A stretch of DNA of 55,954 nt. Source: Clostridia bacterium (GTDB lineage: Bacteria; Bacillota; Clostridia; Acetivibrionales; JAFADI01). The first letter of the stretch is position 1. The number at the start of each line of letters is the position of its first letter. The translations under genes and the position numbers were made by a program. Positions 1-8,379 of the stretch are shown piece after piece. The stretch is taken from the NCBI GenBank assembly GCA_026417615.1, contig JAOACY010000022.1, forward strand, positions 1 to 55,954, given 5' to 3'. The notes beneath the pieces are model-generated. The model did no database searches, was not told the origin of the DNA, and saw only the letters and a list, made by a program, of their open reading frames with translations.

Positions 1-58
<58 letters not shown>

Positions 59-62
59 AAAT

Positions 63-139
63 TGGCGACCCGGAAGGGGCTCGAACCCTCGACCTCTAGC
101 GTGACAGGCTAGCGTTCTGACCAACTGAACTACCGGGCC
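63..139 (-). tRNA. tRNA-Asp (GTC)
   Basis: The reverse complement folds as a complete tRNA: acceptor GGCCCGG pairs with CCGGGTC (one G-U pair), the anticodon loop CTGTCAC gives anticodon GTC, the T loop is GTTCGAG, and CCA is encoded. It lies between tRNA-Val and tRNA-Phe. Confidence 0.97.
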
Positions 140-232
140 ACACTTCTAACCAACAGTGCTTAATCATTATAGGCAGCAAATGCTGATTTGTCAACATTCA
201 TTTATTGCCATTTTCGCAACATCGGTTAATCT

Positions 233-308
233 TGGTGGGCACTGTAGGGATCGAACCTACGACCCCCTGCTTGTAAGGCAGGTGCTCTCCCAGCTGAGCT
301 AAGCGCCC
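233..308 (-). tRNA. tRNA-Val (TAC)
   Basis: The reverse complement reads GGGCGCTTAGCTCAG, with an anticodon loop CTTACAA (anticodon TAC), T loop GTTCGAT, a closing acceptor strand AGTGCCC and an encoded CCA. It is the first tRNA of the minus-strand cluster, about 23 nt after the predicted transcription start. The 93 nt between it and tRNA-Asp hold nothing recognisable. Confidence 0.97.
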
Positions 309-337
309 AAGAGTGCTTCCGTCAAGTGACAATGAAT

Positions 338-366
338 AGTATACAAAAATTATACTTCAAAGTCAA
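338..366 (-). promoter_or_regulatory. Sigma-A promoter of the tRNA cluster
   Basis: On the minus strand TTGACT (361-366) and TATACT (338-343) are separated by exactly 17 nt, a near-consensus vegetative promoter. The predicted start is near 331, just upstream of tRNA-Val at 308. Confidence 0.8.
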
Positions 367-462
367 TATCTAATTACAGGTATATTTAAAATTATCTTAA
401 CATAGCACCCTAATACTTACAGAAGCGATTTCTTTCTTTGTTTAACGTGACTGATTTGCAAT

Positions 463-492
463 AAAATGCCCAAAGCATTTCTCAGGCATTTT
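463..492 (-). terminator. Probable hslO terminator
   Basis: AAAATGCC (463-470) and GGCATTTT (485-492) form a hairpin that includes the hslO stop codon. The downstream minus-strand sequence is only weakly T-rich (TATTGC), so termination strength is uncertain. Confidence 0.5.
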
Positions 493-1360
493 TCAGCAAG
501 TCTTTAAGCTCCTCCTCACTGAACTGATGCTTGGTGTTGCAGAAATGGCAATGTAATTCTGCGCCGTGCTGTTCGTCGATTATTTCCTTTATTTCATCTC
601 TGCCCAGGCTTATTAATGCCCTCTCCATCCTCTCCTTGGAGCAGCTGCAGGAATATCTGCATACCATGGAGTCGACAAGCTTCAATCCCTTTTCACCTAA
701 AACCATTTCCAATATGTCCTCAGGACTTTTACCCTCCTGCAGAATAGCCGTCACCGGAGGAATGGTCTTAATCTTATCTTCAAGAAAATCAATAATGTCA
801 TCACCCGCTCCAGGCATCAACTGAATGATAAAGCCTCCTGAATTCGATATCCCCTCATCCTTGTCAACAAGAACGCCAAGAGATACAACTGACGGTATTT
901 GTTCTGAAGTTCCGTAGTAGTATGCCAGATCCTCGCCTATTTCTCCTGACACCAGCCTAACATGCCCTATATATGGCTCCTTCAAGCCGAAATCCCTAAT
1001 TACATTAAGATACCCTTCTCTGCCTACAGCACCAGCAACATCAAGCTTCCCAGATATGTTAAGAGGAATGTGGACATTTGGATTGTGAACATAACCCCTG
1101 ACATTGGCAAATGTGTCCGATACAACAATTATCCCCCCCAGAGGCCCGTCTCCCTTAACCTGGATTGTCAGGCTGTCCTCCACGCCCTTAAGCTGGATTG
1201 ACATCATAGCTGCAGCCGTCATGGTTCTTCCCAGCGCAGCTGAGGCCACTGGCGACAGGCCGTGTATCCTTTTAGCTTCTCTCAGCATTTCTGTGGTTAC
1301 TGCGGCAAATGCCCTGACAGTGCCTTCTGCTGCAATAGCTCTTACAATATAGTCTTCCAT
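482..1360 (-). CDS. hslO: Redox-regulated holdase chaperone Hsp33
   Basis: This encodes a 292-residue cytoplasmic Hsp33, a chaperone that is inactive when reduced and holds unfolding proteins during oxidative stress after its zinc site is oxidised. The C-terminal zinc switch is intact: a CSC pair (about C238 and C240) and a CHFC pair (about C271 and C274), followed by the family-typical NTK. The N-terminal substrate-binding domain is full length. I chose the ATG at 1360 because GGAGGAGC lies just before it; an in-frame ATG 13 codons upstream has no ribosome site. The gene sits downstream of the cold-shock gene on the same strand with an intervening terminator, so it may be read by readthrough or from its own unrecognised promoter. 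Confidence 0.95.
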   Translation of the reverse strand: MEDYIVRAIAAEGTVRAFAAVTTEMLREAKRIHGLSPVASAALGRTMTAAAMMSIQLKGVEDSLTIQVKGDGPLGGIIVVSDTFANVRGYVHNPNVHIPLNISGKLDVAGAVGREGYLNVIRDFGLKEPYIGHVRLVSGEIGEDLAYYYGTSEQIPSVVSLGVLVDKDEGISNSGGFIIQLMPGAGDDIIDFLEDKIKTIPPVTAILQEGKSPEDILEMVLGEKGLKLVDSMVCRYSCSCSKERMERALISLGRDEIKEIIDEQHGAELHCHFCNTKHQFSEEELKDLLKNA

Positions 1361-1443
1361 AGCTCCTCCTTTTTCAAAAGGATATCCCGCAGCAAGCATG
1401 ACCGTAGATAGCGGCGGAGTATACCCTTGTCCTGCATCCTTGT

Positions 1444-1479
1444 AAAAAGCCCTGGTATTGTATTATACCAGGGCTTTTT
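1444..1479. terminator. Bidirectional terminator after the cold-shock gene
   Basis: Arms 1444-1458 and 1465-1479 form a 15-bp perfect stem with GCCCTGG at its core and A- and T-runs outside, so it works on either strand. It lies just beyond the stop of the minus-strand cold-shock gene. Confidence 0.9.
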
Positions 1480-1517
1480 GGGCTATTTCAATATATGTTA
1501 AAGTATAAAAACTTTAA

Positions 1518-1721
1518 TTACATAGCCTTCTGAACATTAGCAGCCTGAGGTCCCTTTGCTCCTTCAACCACTTCAAATTCAACCTCTGCGCCTTCCTCCA
1601 ATGTTTTGAATCCTTCCATGTTTATTGCTGAAAAATGAACAAAAACATCGTTTCCGCCATCTCTTTCGATAAAGCCAAAACCTTTTTCAGCATTAAACCA
1701 TTTTACTCTTCCTCTTTCCAT
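1518..1721 (-). CDS. Cold-shock protein, CspA/CspB family
   Basis: This 67-residue protein is a single cold-shock domain, the usual full length. It carries RNP-1 (KGFGFI) and RNP-2 (VFVHF) for binding single-stranded RNA and DNA, and acts as an RNA chaperone in the cytoplasm. The ATG at 1721 follows AGGAGGA. A strong promoter lies about 70 nt upstream, giving an untranslated leader of about 66 nt, as is common for csp genes where the leader makes translation temperature-sensitive; that regulation is inferred. A bidirectional terminator follows. Which paralogue this is cannot be decided from one copy. Confidence 0.95.
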   Translation of the reverse strand: MERGRVKWFNAEKGFGFIERDGGNDVFVHFSAINMEGFKTLEEGAEVEFEVVEGAKGPQAANVQKAM

Positions 1722-1793
1722 TCCTTCATTCCTCCTGAAATAATTACTTACTGCTAGTCGAACAAGCTTTGCTCTTACTAAACAATTACATAA

Positions 1794-1823
1794 ATAGTAA
1801 CACATAATCTGACACATTGTCAA
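1794..1823 (-). promoter_or_regulatory. Sigma-A promoter of the cold-shock gene
   Basis: The minus strand has TTGACA (1818-1823), an 18-nt spacer and TACTAT (1794-1799). The start is predicted near 1787, leaving a leader of about 66 nt before the ATG at 1721. Confidence 0.8.
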
Positions 1824-1852
1824 TTAAGAATGTTTCATTGATTAATTAATAG

Positions 1853-1934
1853 TACTATGGCAATGAGCTATTCCTTTGGAGTCGGGAGAAACTATCCTCC
1901 AGAAATTTATTTCCATTGCCAATCCAGCATAGTA
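1853..1934. repeat. Imperfect inverted repeat in the 1824-2036 gap
   Basis: TACTATGGCAATG (1853-1865) is answered by CATTGCC (1914-1920) and CATAGTA (1928-1934), an interrupted dyad enclosing about 48 nt. No gene is seen in the 213 nt between the cold-shock promoter and the methyltransferase end. It could be an RNA structure or a worn small repeat element. Confidence 0.35.
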
Positions 1935-2036
1935 TTATTAAGTTACCATAAATACTTATCTGAATCTATTATTCCGCATCGACTTAAAAATATACTTTTC
2001 GCAGCAAGCAATTTTTGAGCACATTTCCTGTAATAA

Positions 2037-2774
2037 TCAAGGCTTCGCACATACAAAGAATGCTCTTTGGCTGACTTTGCGCAAAGGCTTGAATTTCATT
2101 TCATCATAAACCCCCAGCAGTCTCAAGCCCGAAGTATCCAACAGCTCTTTAAGCTCCTCCGATGTGTAAGCCCGCTCATAATGAGTCTCGTCATGCCTCC
2201 TGAAAACATCCCCTTCCTTAACAAAAAAGGTAAGGTCGAATTCACAGATTTTTGTTTTGCGGTCAAAGCGGTTCTTCCATATATATGCAACTTCATCATC
2301 AACAAAATAGAAGATATTGTTACCCAAAACCTTTTCAAGCTTATAGGCTGTATTTACATCAAATACAAACAGGCCTCCGGGGTTAAGGTAATTGCGGACA
2401 AGGCGGAACATCTTTTTAAGATCTTTTTTGCGGGTAATGTAGTTTACACTATCCATCAGGCATACCACGGCATCTACAGTGCCATACAATTCAAATCTGG
2501 TCATGTCCTGGTTCAGAAATAGTATGTCCAATCCTCCAGCAAGCGCTTTGTTTCTAGCACAGGAAAGCATATCACAGGACAGGTCCACTCCTATCATTTC
2601 ATAACCTCTTTTGGCCATTTCGAGAGTAAAACTGCCTGTCCCGCAACCAAGGTCAAGAACGCTCCCAGGCTTAACCTTGTTCAGCTTGAATATCTCTTCA
2701 ACATAATCGACCCACTTTTTATAGCTTACATCCTCCATGAGCTTATCATAAATGTAAGCAAGATTTTTATACAC
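2037..2774 (-). CDS. Class I SAM-dependent methyltransferase
   Basis: This 245-residue protein is a Rossmann-fold methyltransferase: motif I is LDLGCGTGSF (about residues 40-50) and the acidic end of strand beta2 is GVDLS. The substrate cannot be read from the sequence; relatives annotated as UbiE/cypemycin-type are generic. The start is GTG at 2774, with its ribosome site (GGGGG) inside the last codons of the upstream spore-protein gene, whose stop is only 2 nt away. The two are therefore probably translationally coupled and form the tail of the ctp transcript. A role in spore or envelope maturation is only suggested by position. Confidence 0.85.
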   Translation of the reverse strand: MYKNLAYIYDKLMEDVSYKKWVDYVEEIFKLNKVKPGSVLDLGCGTGSFTLEMAKRGYEMIGVDLSCDMLSCARNKALAGGLDILFLNQDMTRFELYGTVDAVVCLMDSVNYITRKKDLKKMFRLVRNYLNPGGLFVFDVNTAYKLEKVLGNNIFYFVDDEVAYIWKNRFDRKTKICEFDLTFFVKEGDVFRRHDETHYERAYTSEELKELLDTSGLRLLGVYDEMKFKPLRKVSQRAFFVCAKP

Positions 2775-2776
2775 CT

Positions 2777-2956
2777 TTAACCCCCATCATGTTGGTTCTT
2801 TTGCTCTTGAGCCATTTTCTTCCTTTTTGTTATCAATCCGCCAATTCTTCCGGTTTCTTTGGCGGTCAGACTTTTCCAGCCGAAATTTTTTACCTTTTCG
2901 AACAGCCCAAGCTCTTGTGCGACTTCATATTTAAGCTTTTCATCAGAATCCTTCAT
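2777..2956 (-). CDS. Minor alpha/beta-type small acid-soluble spore protein (SspF-like)
   Basis: This 59-residue protein has the layout of minor alpha/beta SASPs: an N-terminal helix (LKYEVAQELGLFEKV), a linker (GWKSLTAKETG), then GRIGG and a basic helix (LITKRKKMAQEQ) that binds DNA. These proteins coat and protect DNA in the dormant spore. The ATG at 2956 follows GGAGGTG. It lies 27 nt after the processing protease gene and 2 nt before the methyltransferase, all on the minus strand. Expression in the forespore would normally need a sigma-F/G promoter; with no upstream gap one would have to lie inside the protease gene, and I did not find it. It is easily missed because of its size. Confidence 0.88.
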   Translation of the reverse strand: MKDSDEKLKYEVAQELGLFEKVKNFGWKSLTAKETGRIGGLITKRKKMAQEQKNQHDGG

Positions 2957-2983
2957 TGTTTCTGCACCTCCACTGGAGGTAGT

Positions 2984-4213
2984 TTATGGAGAATTGGAAT
3001 TTTTTATGCACTCAATCGCCTGTTTGAGCTGTATATCGTCCTCCCTTGGTATCTGTGAGACCGGAATGTTAGCATATTTTTCATCAAATTTCACTTCTAT
3101 GTCCGGCGCTATTCCAATATCCTGAATACATACCCCTGATGGTGTAAAATACTTGGCAATTGTTACTTTTATGCCCGATCCGTCGTCAAGCCATTTAACC
3201 GTCTGAACCAGTCCCTTGCCAAAACTTCTTGTGCCCACAAGAGTAGCTTTTTTGTGATCCTTCAAGGCGCCTGCAAGTATCTCGGAGGCACTTGCGCTGT
3301 TATTGTTAATAAGGACTGCAATGGGGAGCTCCAAAGCCCTCTTGTCGGAATTCTCCTCATTTTTTCTCCTCTGCTTATCCTCCGTATATACTATAAGGCC
3401 TTCAGGAAGCAGCCTGTCGGCAATGGAAACCACCTGGCCGTAATCACCTCCGGGATTATCCCTCACATCTATAACCAAACCTTTTATGCCTTTTGCCAGG
3501 AGTTCATTCAATCTCTTTTCAAAATCCCTCGCAATATGGCTGTCAAACATGATCAGCTTGATATAGCCAATGTTCCCCGGCAGAACCTCGCTTCTAATAT
3601 TTACAATCTCAATCTTTTTTCTCACCATTTCAAATTCAATGGACTTGCCCTCCGAGGGCCTGTAAACCGTTATTTTAACAACGGTGTTTTCTTTTCCCTT
3701 AATCATGCTTATAATCATATTCTCATCTTTAAGGCCTGTCACGTCAGTCCCATCAACCCTTATGATTTTATCGCCCTGTATCAGTCCTGCAGCTTTGGCA
3801 GGGGAGTTTTCAAAAGGCTCGATGATTGTAAGAAGCCCGTTGTTATCCATTGAAATGGATACGCCTATTCCCACATAGCTGCCCTCGGACTTCTCCATAA
3901 ACATTTTCATTTGTTCCTTGTTGAAATATACGGTATAGGGATCCTTAAGAGAGTCCGCCATTCCCGCTACAGCCCCCTCAAGCAGGACATTCTCATCTAC
4001 ATTCTGGAAGTACTCGCTCTTTAGAATACTTCTTACCTTGTTAAATTTTTTTATATTCTCAATATTGACTTTCGACGCATCGAAATATATCTGGTACTTT
4101 GGCGACATCAGTTCGGTGCCGTAAAATATCAGGGATGATACAGCAAAGGTAATTATGGATGTTACTGCAACCAGGGCTACTATCCCCAGCAGCACGCTTC
4201 TATTCTTTTTCAA
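2984..4213 (-). CDS. C-terminal processing peptidase, S41 family, with PDZ domain
   Basis: This 409-residue membrane-anchored serine protease has one N-terminal transmembrane helix (about residues 8-31), a PDZ domain (about 113-200) and an S41 catalytic domain. The Ser-Lys dyad and helper Gln are visible: S308 in NNNSASASEI, K333 in GKGLVQ and Q337, with the same spacing as in B. subtilis CtpB. Such enzymes trim the C-termini of exported proteins; CtpB acts in sigma-K checkpoint signalling during sporulation and is encoded next to ftsEX there too. The start is TTG at 4213 after GGGAG. It is followed by a spore protein gene, consistent with a sporulation or wall role, which is inference. Confidence 0.93.
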   Translation of the reverse strand: MKKNRSVLLGIVALVAVTSIITFAVSSLIFYGTELMSPKYQIYFDASKVNIENIKKFNKVRSILKSEYFQNVDENVLLEGAVAGMADSLKDPYTVYFNKEQMKMFMEKSEGSYVGIGVSISMDNNGLLTIIEPFENSPAKAAGLIQGDKIIRVDGTDVTGLKDENMIISMIKGKENTVVKITVYRPSEGKSIEFEMVRKKIEIVNIRSEVLPGNIGYIKLIMFDSHIARDFEKRLNELLAKGIKGLVIDVRDNPGGDYGQVVSIADRLLPEGLIVYTEDKQRRKNEENSDKRALELPIAVLINNNSASASEILAGALKDHKKATLVGTRSFGKGLVQTVKWLDDGSGIKVTIAKYFTPSGVCIQDIGIAPDIEVKFDEKYANIPVSQIPREDDIQLKQAIECIKNSNSP

Positions 4214-4308
4214 ATTCTAACACTCCCTCGTCCCATTTTTTATTGTTGAATTTCTTTCTCTTATTTCGTATTTATTATCTATATATATGTCTGTTTTTAC
4301 AGTAATAA

Positions 4309-4327
4309 ACCCGGAATTTACCCGGGT
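4309..4327 (-). terminator. Short GC hairpin after the M23 peptidase gene
   Basis: ACCCGG (4309-4314) pairs with CCGGGT (4322-4327); the minus-strand continuation is TTTATTAC. It is a modest terminator or attenuator between the M23 peptidase gene and ctp. The rest of 4214-4407 is AT-rich with no gene; a small dyad CTGTTTTTACAG lies at about 4290-4301. Confidence 0.45.
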
Positions 4328-4407
4328 AATCAACGGCTAATATTTAATTTAATGGTATTTCTTAACTGATAAGCATTCCCGTTATTCAGAAAGAATTTCC
4401 CCCTGCC

Positions 4408-5535
4408 TTAAGGACTCACATAGTCAAGCGGATTAACGGGAGTACCGTTATTTCTGACTTCAAAATGCAGGTGTGATCCCGTAGATAATCCTGTGCTTCC
4501 TACCTTTGCTATAACTTCTCCCGCTTCAACGTTCTGGCCGACAGCAGCCACTAATCTGCTGCAATGTGCGTAAAGAGTACTGATGCCGCCGCCATGATCC
4601 ACTATTACCGTATATCCATATCCGCTCTGCCATCCGGAGAGCATTACCGTACCTTTGTTAGCAGCGATAATTGATGCGCCGCTGGCAGCATTTATATCAA
4701 TCCCTGTATGCATTCTGTATTTTTTTAGAATAGGGTGCAGCCTGTTGCCAAAATAAGATGAAATGCTTCCCGAGCTTGGAACAGGCCATTTCATAGTACC
4801 GCCTGCGTATTTTGTGTTTTTTGCCTGCAGTGCCTTAATCTGGCTTTCCAGCTCCGCAGACTGCTTTTCAAGCTCGTCTTCCTGGGCCTCCAGTTGATTA
4901 AGCTTTGTATTTATTCTCTTTATTTCCTTATCAAGATCCGCCCTTGACACCTGAAGAGTGGCCAGTACCTTCTGCTTCTGGCTTGCCTTGTTCTGCACCT
5001 GAGCCTGAAGCTTCTCCTTCTCGGCCTTCTTATACTCAATATCCTGTTTTGCGGCTTTCATAAGCTCTACTATCTCTTTATCCTTCTTTGAAATAAGAGT
5101 TACGAGCTCAATTCTTTCAAAAAATTCACTTAAGCTCCTTGACTGTATAAGTGTTTCAAAATACGTGTAGTCTGTGTTTTCATACATAACCCTCATTCTG
5201 GTCTTGAAAAGCTCCTGCTGCTTTCTGTAGTTAGCTTCAGCTTCCTCTATGCATTCTTCAATGGATTTTATTTCTTCGTCTATCTTTTTTAATTCTCCGA
5301 CAACCTGCTGGTATTCCTTTTGTTCTTGGGTAAGAGTCCCTACAACCTTTTTCTTCTCCGCCTCAATGGCGTCCTTCTTCTTTTTTTCTTCCCTCTTTGC
5401 CTTTTCTATAGCAGCCTTTTGCTTATCAACGGTGCTTTTTTGTTTCTGCGCGTCTGTCAGCTGATCCGCAGATGCCGGCACCGCCAAAAGACATGTAACC
5501 ATGAATAAGACACAATATAGAGCGATTTTTTTCAC
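4408..5535 (-). CDS. Secreted coiled-coil murein hydrolase, M23 (LytM) family
   Basis: This 375-residue protein starts with a Sec signal peptide (cleavage near ASA-DQ, about residue 23), continues with a long Lys/Glu-rich coiled coil (about 25-240) and ends in an M23 peptidase domain (about 265-375). The zinc ligands of an active enzyme are present: HTGID and HLHFE. This is the EnvC/CwlO-like layout in which FtsEX in the membrane holds the coiled coil and activates the peptidase. The gene follows ftsX by 33 nt on the same strand, which makes it the likely FtsEX partner. The start is GTG at 5535 behind GGGGAGGAG. Unlike E. coli EnvC it keeps catalytic residues, so it should cut peptidoglycan itself. 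Confidence 0.93.
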   Translation of the reverse strand: MKKIALYCVLFMVTCLLAVPASADQLTDAQKQKSTVDKQKAAIEKAKREEKKKKDAIEAEKKKVVGTLTQEQKEYQQVVGELKKIDEEIKSIEECIEEAEANYRKQQELFKTRMRVMYENTDYTYFETLIQSRSLSEFFERIELVTLISKKDKEIVELMKAAKQDIEYKKAEKEKLQAQVQNKASQKQKVLATLQVSRADLDKEIKRINTKLNQLEAQEDELEKQSAELESQIKALQAKNTKYAGGTMKWPVPSSGSISSYFGNRLHPILKKYRMHTGIDINAASGASIIAANKGTVMLSGWQSGYGYTVIVDHGGGISTLYAHCSRLVAAVGQNVEAGEVIAKVGSTGLSTGSHLHFEVRNNGTPVNPLDYVSP

Positions 5536-5568
5536 AGGTCTGACTCCTCCCCTGACAAAAATTTATAT

Positions 5569-6468
5569 TTAAACATTAAGATATTTTCTTATTGATATCA
5601 CACTTCCTATAGCCCCGACGCTGCAGCCTATAAGCATGCACAGGGAAATCAACTGCCCCCATATGTCGCTTACCCCAATTAACTTGAGCTGCCCAAAACT
5701 TAAGGACACTAAATCTCTGGCAAATACCTCCATCAGAGCTTTGAACAATAAGCCCAAGCTGCCAAAAGCCACCAAAGCACCCAACATTCCTATTATAACA
5801 CCTTCTATGATAAAAGGCCAGCGTATAAACCAATCTGTTGCGCCAATATATTTCATGATGCTGATTTCTTTTCTCCGCGCAAAGACAGTTAGCTTTATCG
5901 TATTTGAAATAATAAACATGGCAATGATTAGCAAAATTGCTATTAATGTTATGCTGGCCATCCTTACCCAGTATGAAAGCCTGGAAATAGATTCGAAAAT
6001 TTCTTTCGGATAGTCAACCTTCTTCACGCCTTCAATCTTTTTCAGCTCCTCCGATACCGCAGCTCCTTCGCTTCCATTTTTCAGTTTGATATGGAACTTG
6101 ACAGGAAGGAAGCTTTCATCCAAGCCCTCCAGCAATCCGGCGTTTTCTGCGAACATTTCCTTGACCTTGTTGAAGGCATCCTGCTTGGATATCCTTGTAA
6201 ACTGGTCAATTTTGCCGTTCTGCCTGATGCTGTCTTCAATCAACTGCACCTGGGAGTCATCCAGGTCATATTGACAGATGACTCTCAGCTGAGGCTGCTC
6301 TTCGAGGTCCTTGGTAAGCTGGCCGAGGTTAATGGTTATTACAACAAAAATGCCGAAAATGAACAAGGATGCCGCCACGATAACAATTGACGCAAGAGAC
6401 ATCAGCTTGTTCCTGTATGAATTAACCAGACCTTCTTTAATTATATAGCTGGTTGTCCTTATCTTCAT
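5569..6468 (-). CDS. ftsX: Cell division/wall-hydrolase ABC permease FtsX
   Basis: This 299-residue protein has the FtsX topology: a short cytoplasmic N-terminus, a first transmembrane segment (about 25-48), a large extracellular loop of about 120 residues, then three more segments (about 170-195, 220-245 and 265-290). FtsX passes ATP-driven movement from FtsE to an extracellular peptidoglycan hydrolase. The start at 6468 lies inside the end of ftsE (32-nt overlap), so the two are translationally coupled. The next gene is a coiled-coil M23 peptidase that fits as the hydrolase it controls. Confidence 0.95.
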   Translation of the reverse strand: MKIRTTSYIIKEGLVNSYRNKLMSLASIVIVAASLFIFGIFVVITINLGQLTKDLEEQPQLRVICQYDLDDSQVQLIEDSIRQNGKIDQFTRISKQDAFNKVKEMFAENAGLLEGLDESFLPVKFHIKLKNGSEGAAVSEELKKIEGVKKVDYPKEIFESISRLSYWVRMASITLIAILLIIAMFIISNTIKLTVFARRKEISIMKYIGATDWFIRWPFIIEGVIIGMLGALVAFGSLGLLFKALMEVFARDLVSLSFGQLKLIGVSDIWGQLISLCMLIGCSVGAIGSVISIRKYLNV

Positions 6469-7144
6469 ACCCGTACAGTCCTTTCTCCTGGTCTCTTACA
6501 ATAACACCCTTGTCTATGGCTATAACCCTCTTCTTCATAGAGTCCACGATGCTTTTTTCATGGGTTGCCACAACTACCGTGGTGCCCCTTGAGTTTACTT
6601 CACTTAAAAGCTTCATTATTTCCCATGATGTCTCAGGATCAAGATTCCCGGTAGGCTCATCCGCCACCAGCAGGCATGGGTTGTTCACCAAAGCCCTCGC
6701 AAGCGCAACTCTCTGCTGCTCACCGCCTGACATCTGGCCTGGATAAACATTTGCCTTTCTGCTCAAGCCAACCAATGCCAAGGCCATAGGCACCTGGCGC
6801 CTTATGTCGCGAGGCATTGCCTCTGTTATCTGCATGGCAAAGGCAACGTTCTCGTAAACCGTCTTGTTGGGCAGCAGCCTGAAGTCCTGAAATACTATGC
6901 CAAGACTCCTTCTTAGAAATGGAATTTGCTTTCTGCTCATAGTGGAAACACTGTATCCATTTACGAAAACCTCGCCCTGAGTTGCATCCTCCTCTTTTAA
7001 AATCATCTTAATGAGAGTGGACTTTCCTGACCCGCTTGATCCGACAACAAAAGCAAAGTCTCCCTTGTTTATCTTCAGATTGACGTCTTTCAGTGCAACC
7101 GTGCCGTTTGAGTATCTTTTGGTAACATTTACAAATTCTATCAC
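6437..7144 (-). CDS. ftsE: Cell division ABC ATPase FtsE
   Basis: This 235-residue ATPase has Walker A GSSGSGKST, signature MSGGEQQRVALARA, Walker B CLLVADEPTGNLD and an H-loop (ATHEK). Length and the F-Q-D-F-R-L-L Q-loop region are typical of FtsE. It forms the cytoplasmic ATPase of FtsEX and links the division or elongation machinery to wall cleavage. The start is GTG at 7144 after AGGGGTG. It heads the block ftsE-ftsX-M23 peptidase-ctp-ssp-methyltransferase. Confidence 0.96.
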   Translation of the reverse strand: MIEFVNVTKRYSNGTVALKDVNLKINKGDFAFVVGSSGSGKSTLIKMILKEEDATQGEVFVNGYSVSTMSRKQIPFLRRSLGIVFQDFRLLPNKTVYENVAFAMQITEAMPRDIRRQVPMALALVGLSRKANVYPGQMSGGEQQRVALARALVNNPCLLVADEPTGNLDPETSWEIMKLLSEVNSRGTTVVVATHEKSIVDSMKKRVIAIDKGVIVRDQEKGLYGYEDKDNQLYN

Positions 7145-7207
7145 ACTAACACCCCTGACCTAATTACTTCTACAACAAAATAAAAAATCCTCTTTATCAT
7201 AAAAAAA

Positions 7208-8290
7208 TTACTGCTTTGTTTTTTCTTTATTGTCAAGTAATGTTTTTACCAGCATAGCAACCTTGAAGGTAATTGCATCATCAAAATTTCTAAGGTCAAG
7301 GCCCGTGCTCTTCTGAATTTTATCAAGCCTGTATACCAGGGTGTTCCTGTGAACAAAAAGCTGCCTTGCGGTCTCACTTATATTAAGATTGTTTTCAAAG
7401 AATTTTTGAATCGTCAGCATCGTTTCAGCATCTGAAAAATCAAAAGCTTCATCCCGGAAATATTCGTTCATAAACAACCTGCAGTTCTCTTCCGGGATGT
7501 GGTAAACCAGCCTTCCGACTCCAAGATTGCTGTAGCTGTATATACACTTGTCTTCTGCAAAGGTTCGTCCTATTGTCAGAGATGTCTGAGCTTCACTAAA
7601 GGACCGGCTTATGTCCATGATGTTGTCAACTATGGTGCCTATGCCTATATAAGACTTTATCATCAATTCAGTGCTGAGTGTATCTGCAATGGCATGAGCA
7701 GTTCGTTCGACTTCCTTGTAATCGTTATTGGCTTTCAGTTCCCTTACAAGGACAGTCCTTTCCCTGTCAAGTGTAATTATAAAGTCCTTCCCCCTGTTTG
7801 GGAACAAGCCGTGAATAACCTCATGAACACAGGACTCCTTTGAACCTTCGGTTCTGACTATCATTACAATTCTGAAAGCGTTATACGCAATATGAAGCTC
7901 CTTGGCCCGTGCGGGAATATCCTCTGCCTGGAGCTTGTCCGTCATTATGCTGGCAATAAAGTTATTCTTGTCATACCTTTCATCATAGCTTGCCTTCATG
8001 GCGGCAATGTTTAACGAGGCAAGAGACAGATATCTTGATGCCGTGTCTCCACGGGAAAAGACAAAGACAACAAAATCCAGCTTGTTTCTTGAAAAGAGTT
8101 TTTTTAAGGTTAGGCTGCCGTATGCGGCATCAACGCTGCTTGATTGTATAAATTCAAAAATTTCAGGGCTCTTGCTGCCAATTTTTGTTTCATCTGAACA
8201 TGCGATTATGTTTGCCGCTTCATCGGCAACACCGAAATCAGCATTGATAACCTCCCTGACTTGAGCCGCATAGTTTTGGAGAATCTTCAC
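7208..8290 (-). CDS. PucR/CdaR-type transcriptional regulator
   Basis: This protein of about 360 residues ends with the PucR-family helix-turn-helix (LNISETARQLFVHRNTLVYR, then LDKIQKSTGLDL), preceded by a GGDEF-like/CdaR middle domain (about 120-280). Such regulators sense small carbon or nitrogen metabolites and activate nearby catabolic genes. The effector is unknown here. I prefer the GTG at 8290 because GGGGGGTGAGG is spaced 9 nt before it; the open frame extends 12 codons further to an ATG that has no ribosome site. It lies just downstream of the sugar-ABC ATPase terminator and 63 nt upstream of ftsE; no target operon is adjacent except possibly the ATPase gene. Confidence 0.8.
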   Translation of the reverse strand: MKILQNYAAQVREVINADFGVADEAANIIACSDETKIGSKSPEIFEFIQSSSVDAAYGSLTLKKLFSRNKLDFVVFVFSRGDTASRYLSLASLNIAAMKASYDERYDKNNFIASIMTDKLQAEDIPARAKELHIAYNAFRIVMIVRTEGSKESCVHEVIHGLFPNRGKDFIITLDRERTVLVRELKANNDYKEVERTAHAIADTLSTELMIKSYIGIGTIVDNIMDISRSFSEAQTSLTIGRTFAEDKCIYSYSNLGVGRLVYHIPEENCRLFMNEYFRDEAFDFSDAETMLTIQKFFENNLNISETARQLFVHRNTLVYRLDKIQKSTGLDLRNFDDAITFKVAMLVKTLLDNKEKTKQ

Positions 8291-8332
8291 GAACACTATC
8301 CTCACCCCCCTTATATTATACATCAAAAAAAC

Positions 8333-8364
8333 AAAAGAGGAAGAATTTTAACTCTTCCTCTTTT
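8333..8364 (-). terminator. Rho-independent terminator of the sugar-ABC ATPase gene
   Basis: AAAAGAGGAAGA (8333-8344) pairs with TCTTCCTCTTTT (8353-8364). The minus strand continues into a run of seven T residues. It lies just past the ATPase stop codon. Confidence 0.85.
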
Positions 8365-8379
8365 CGGAAATTGTTGTTT

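Noticed and set aside
1410-1440. GGAGTATACCCTTGTC, resembling the argC/carA leader motif
   Set aside because: On the plus strand no gene follows, and the match is about 13 nt; probably chance, though it lies in the hslO upstream spacer.
2789-3125. Plus-strand open frames of about 88 codons opposite the spore-protein gene
   Set aside because: The minus strand there encodes a clear SASP with a good ribosome site; the plus frames have no initiation signal.
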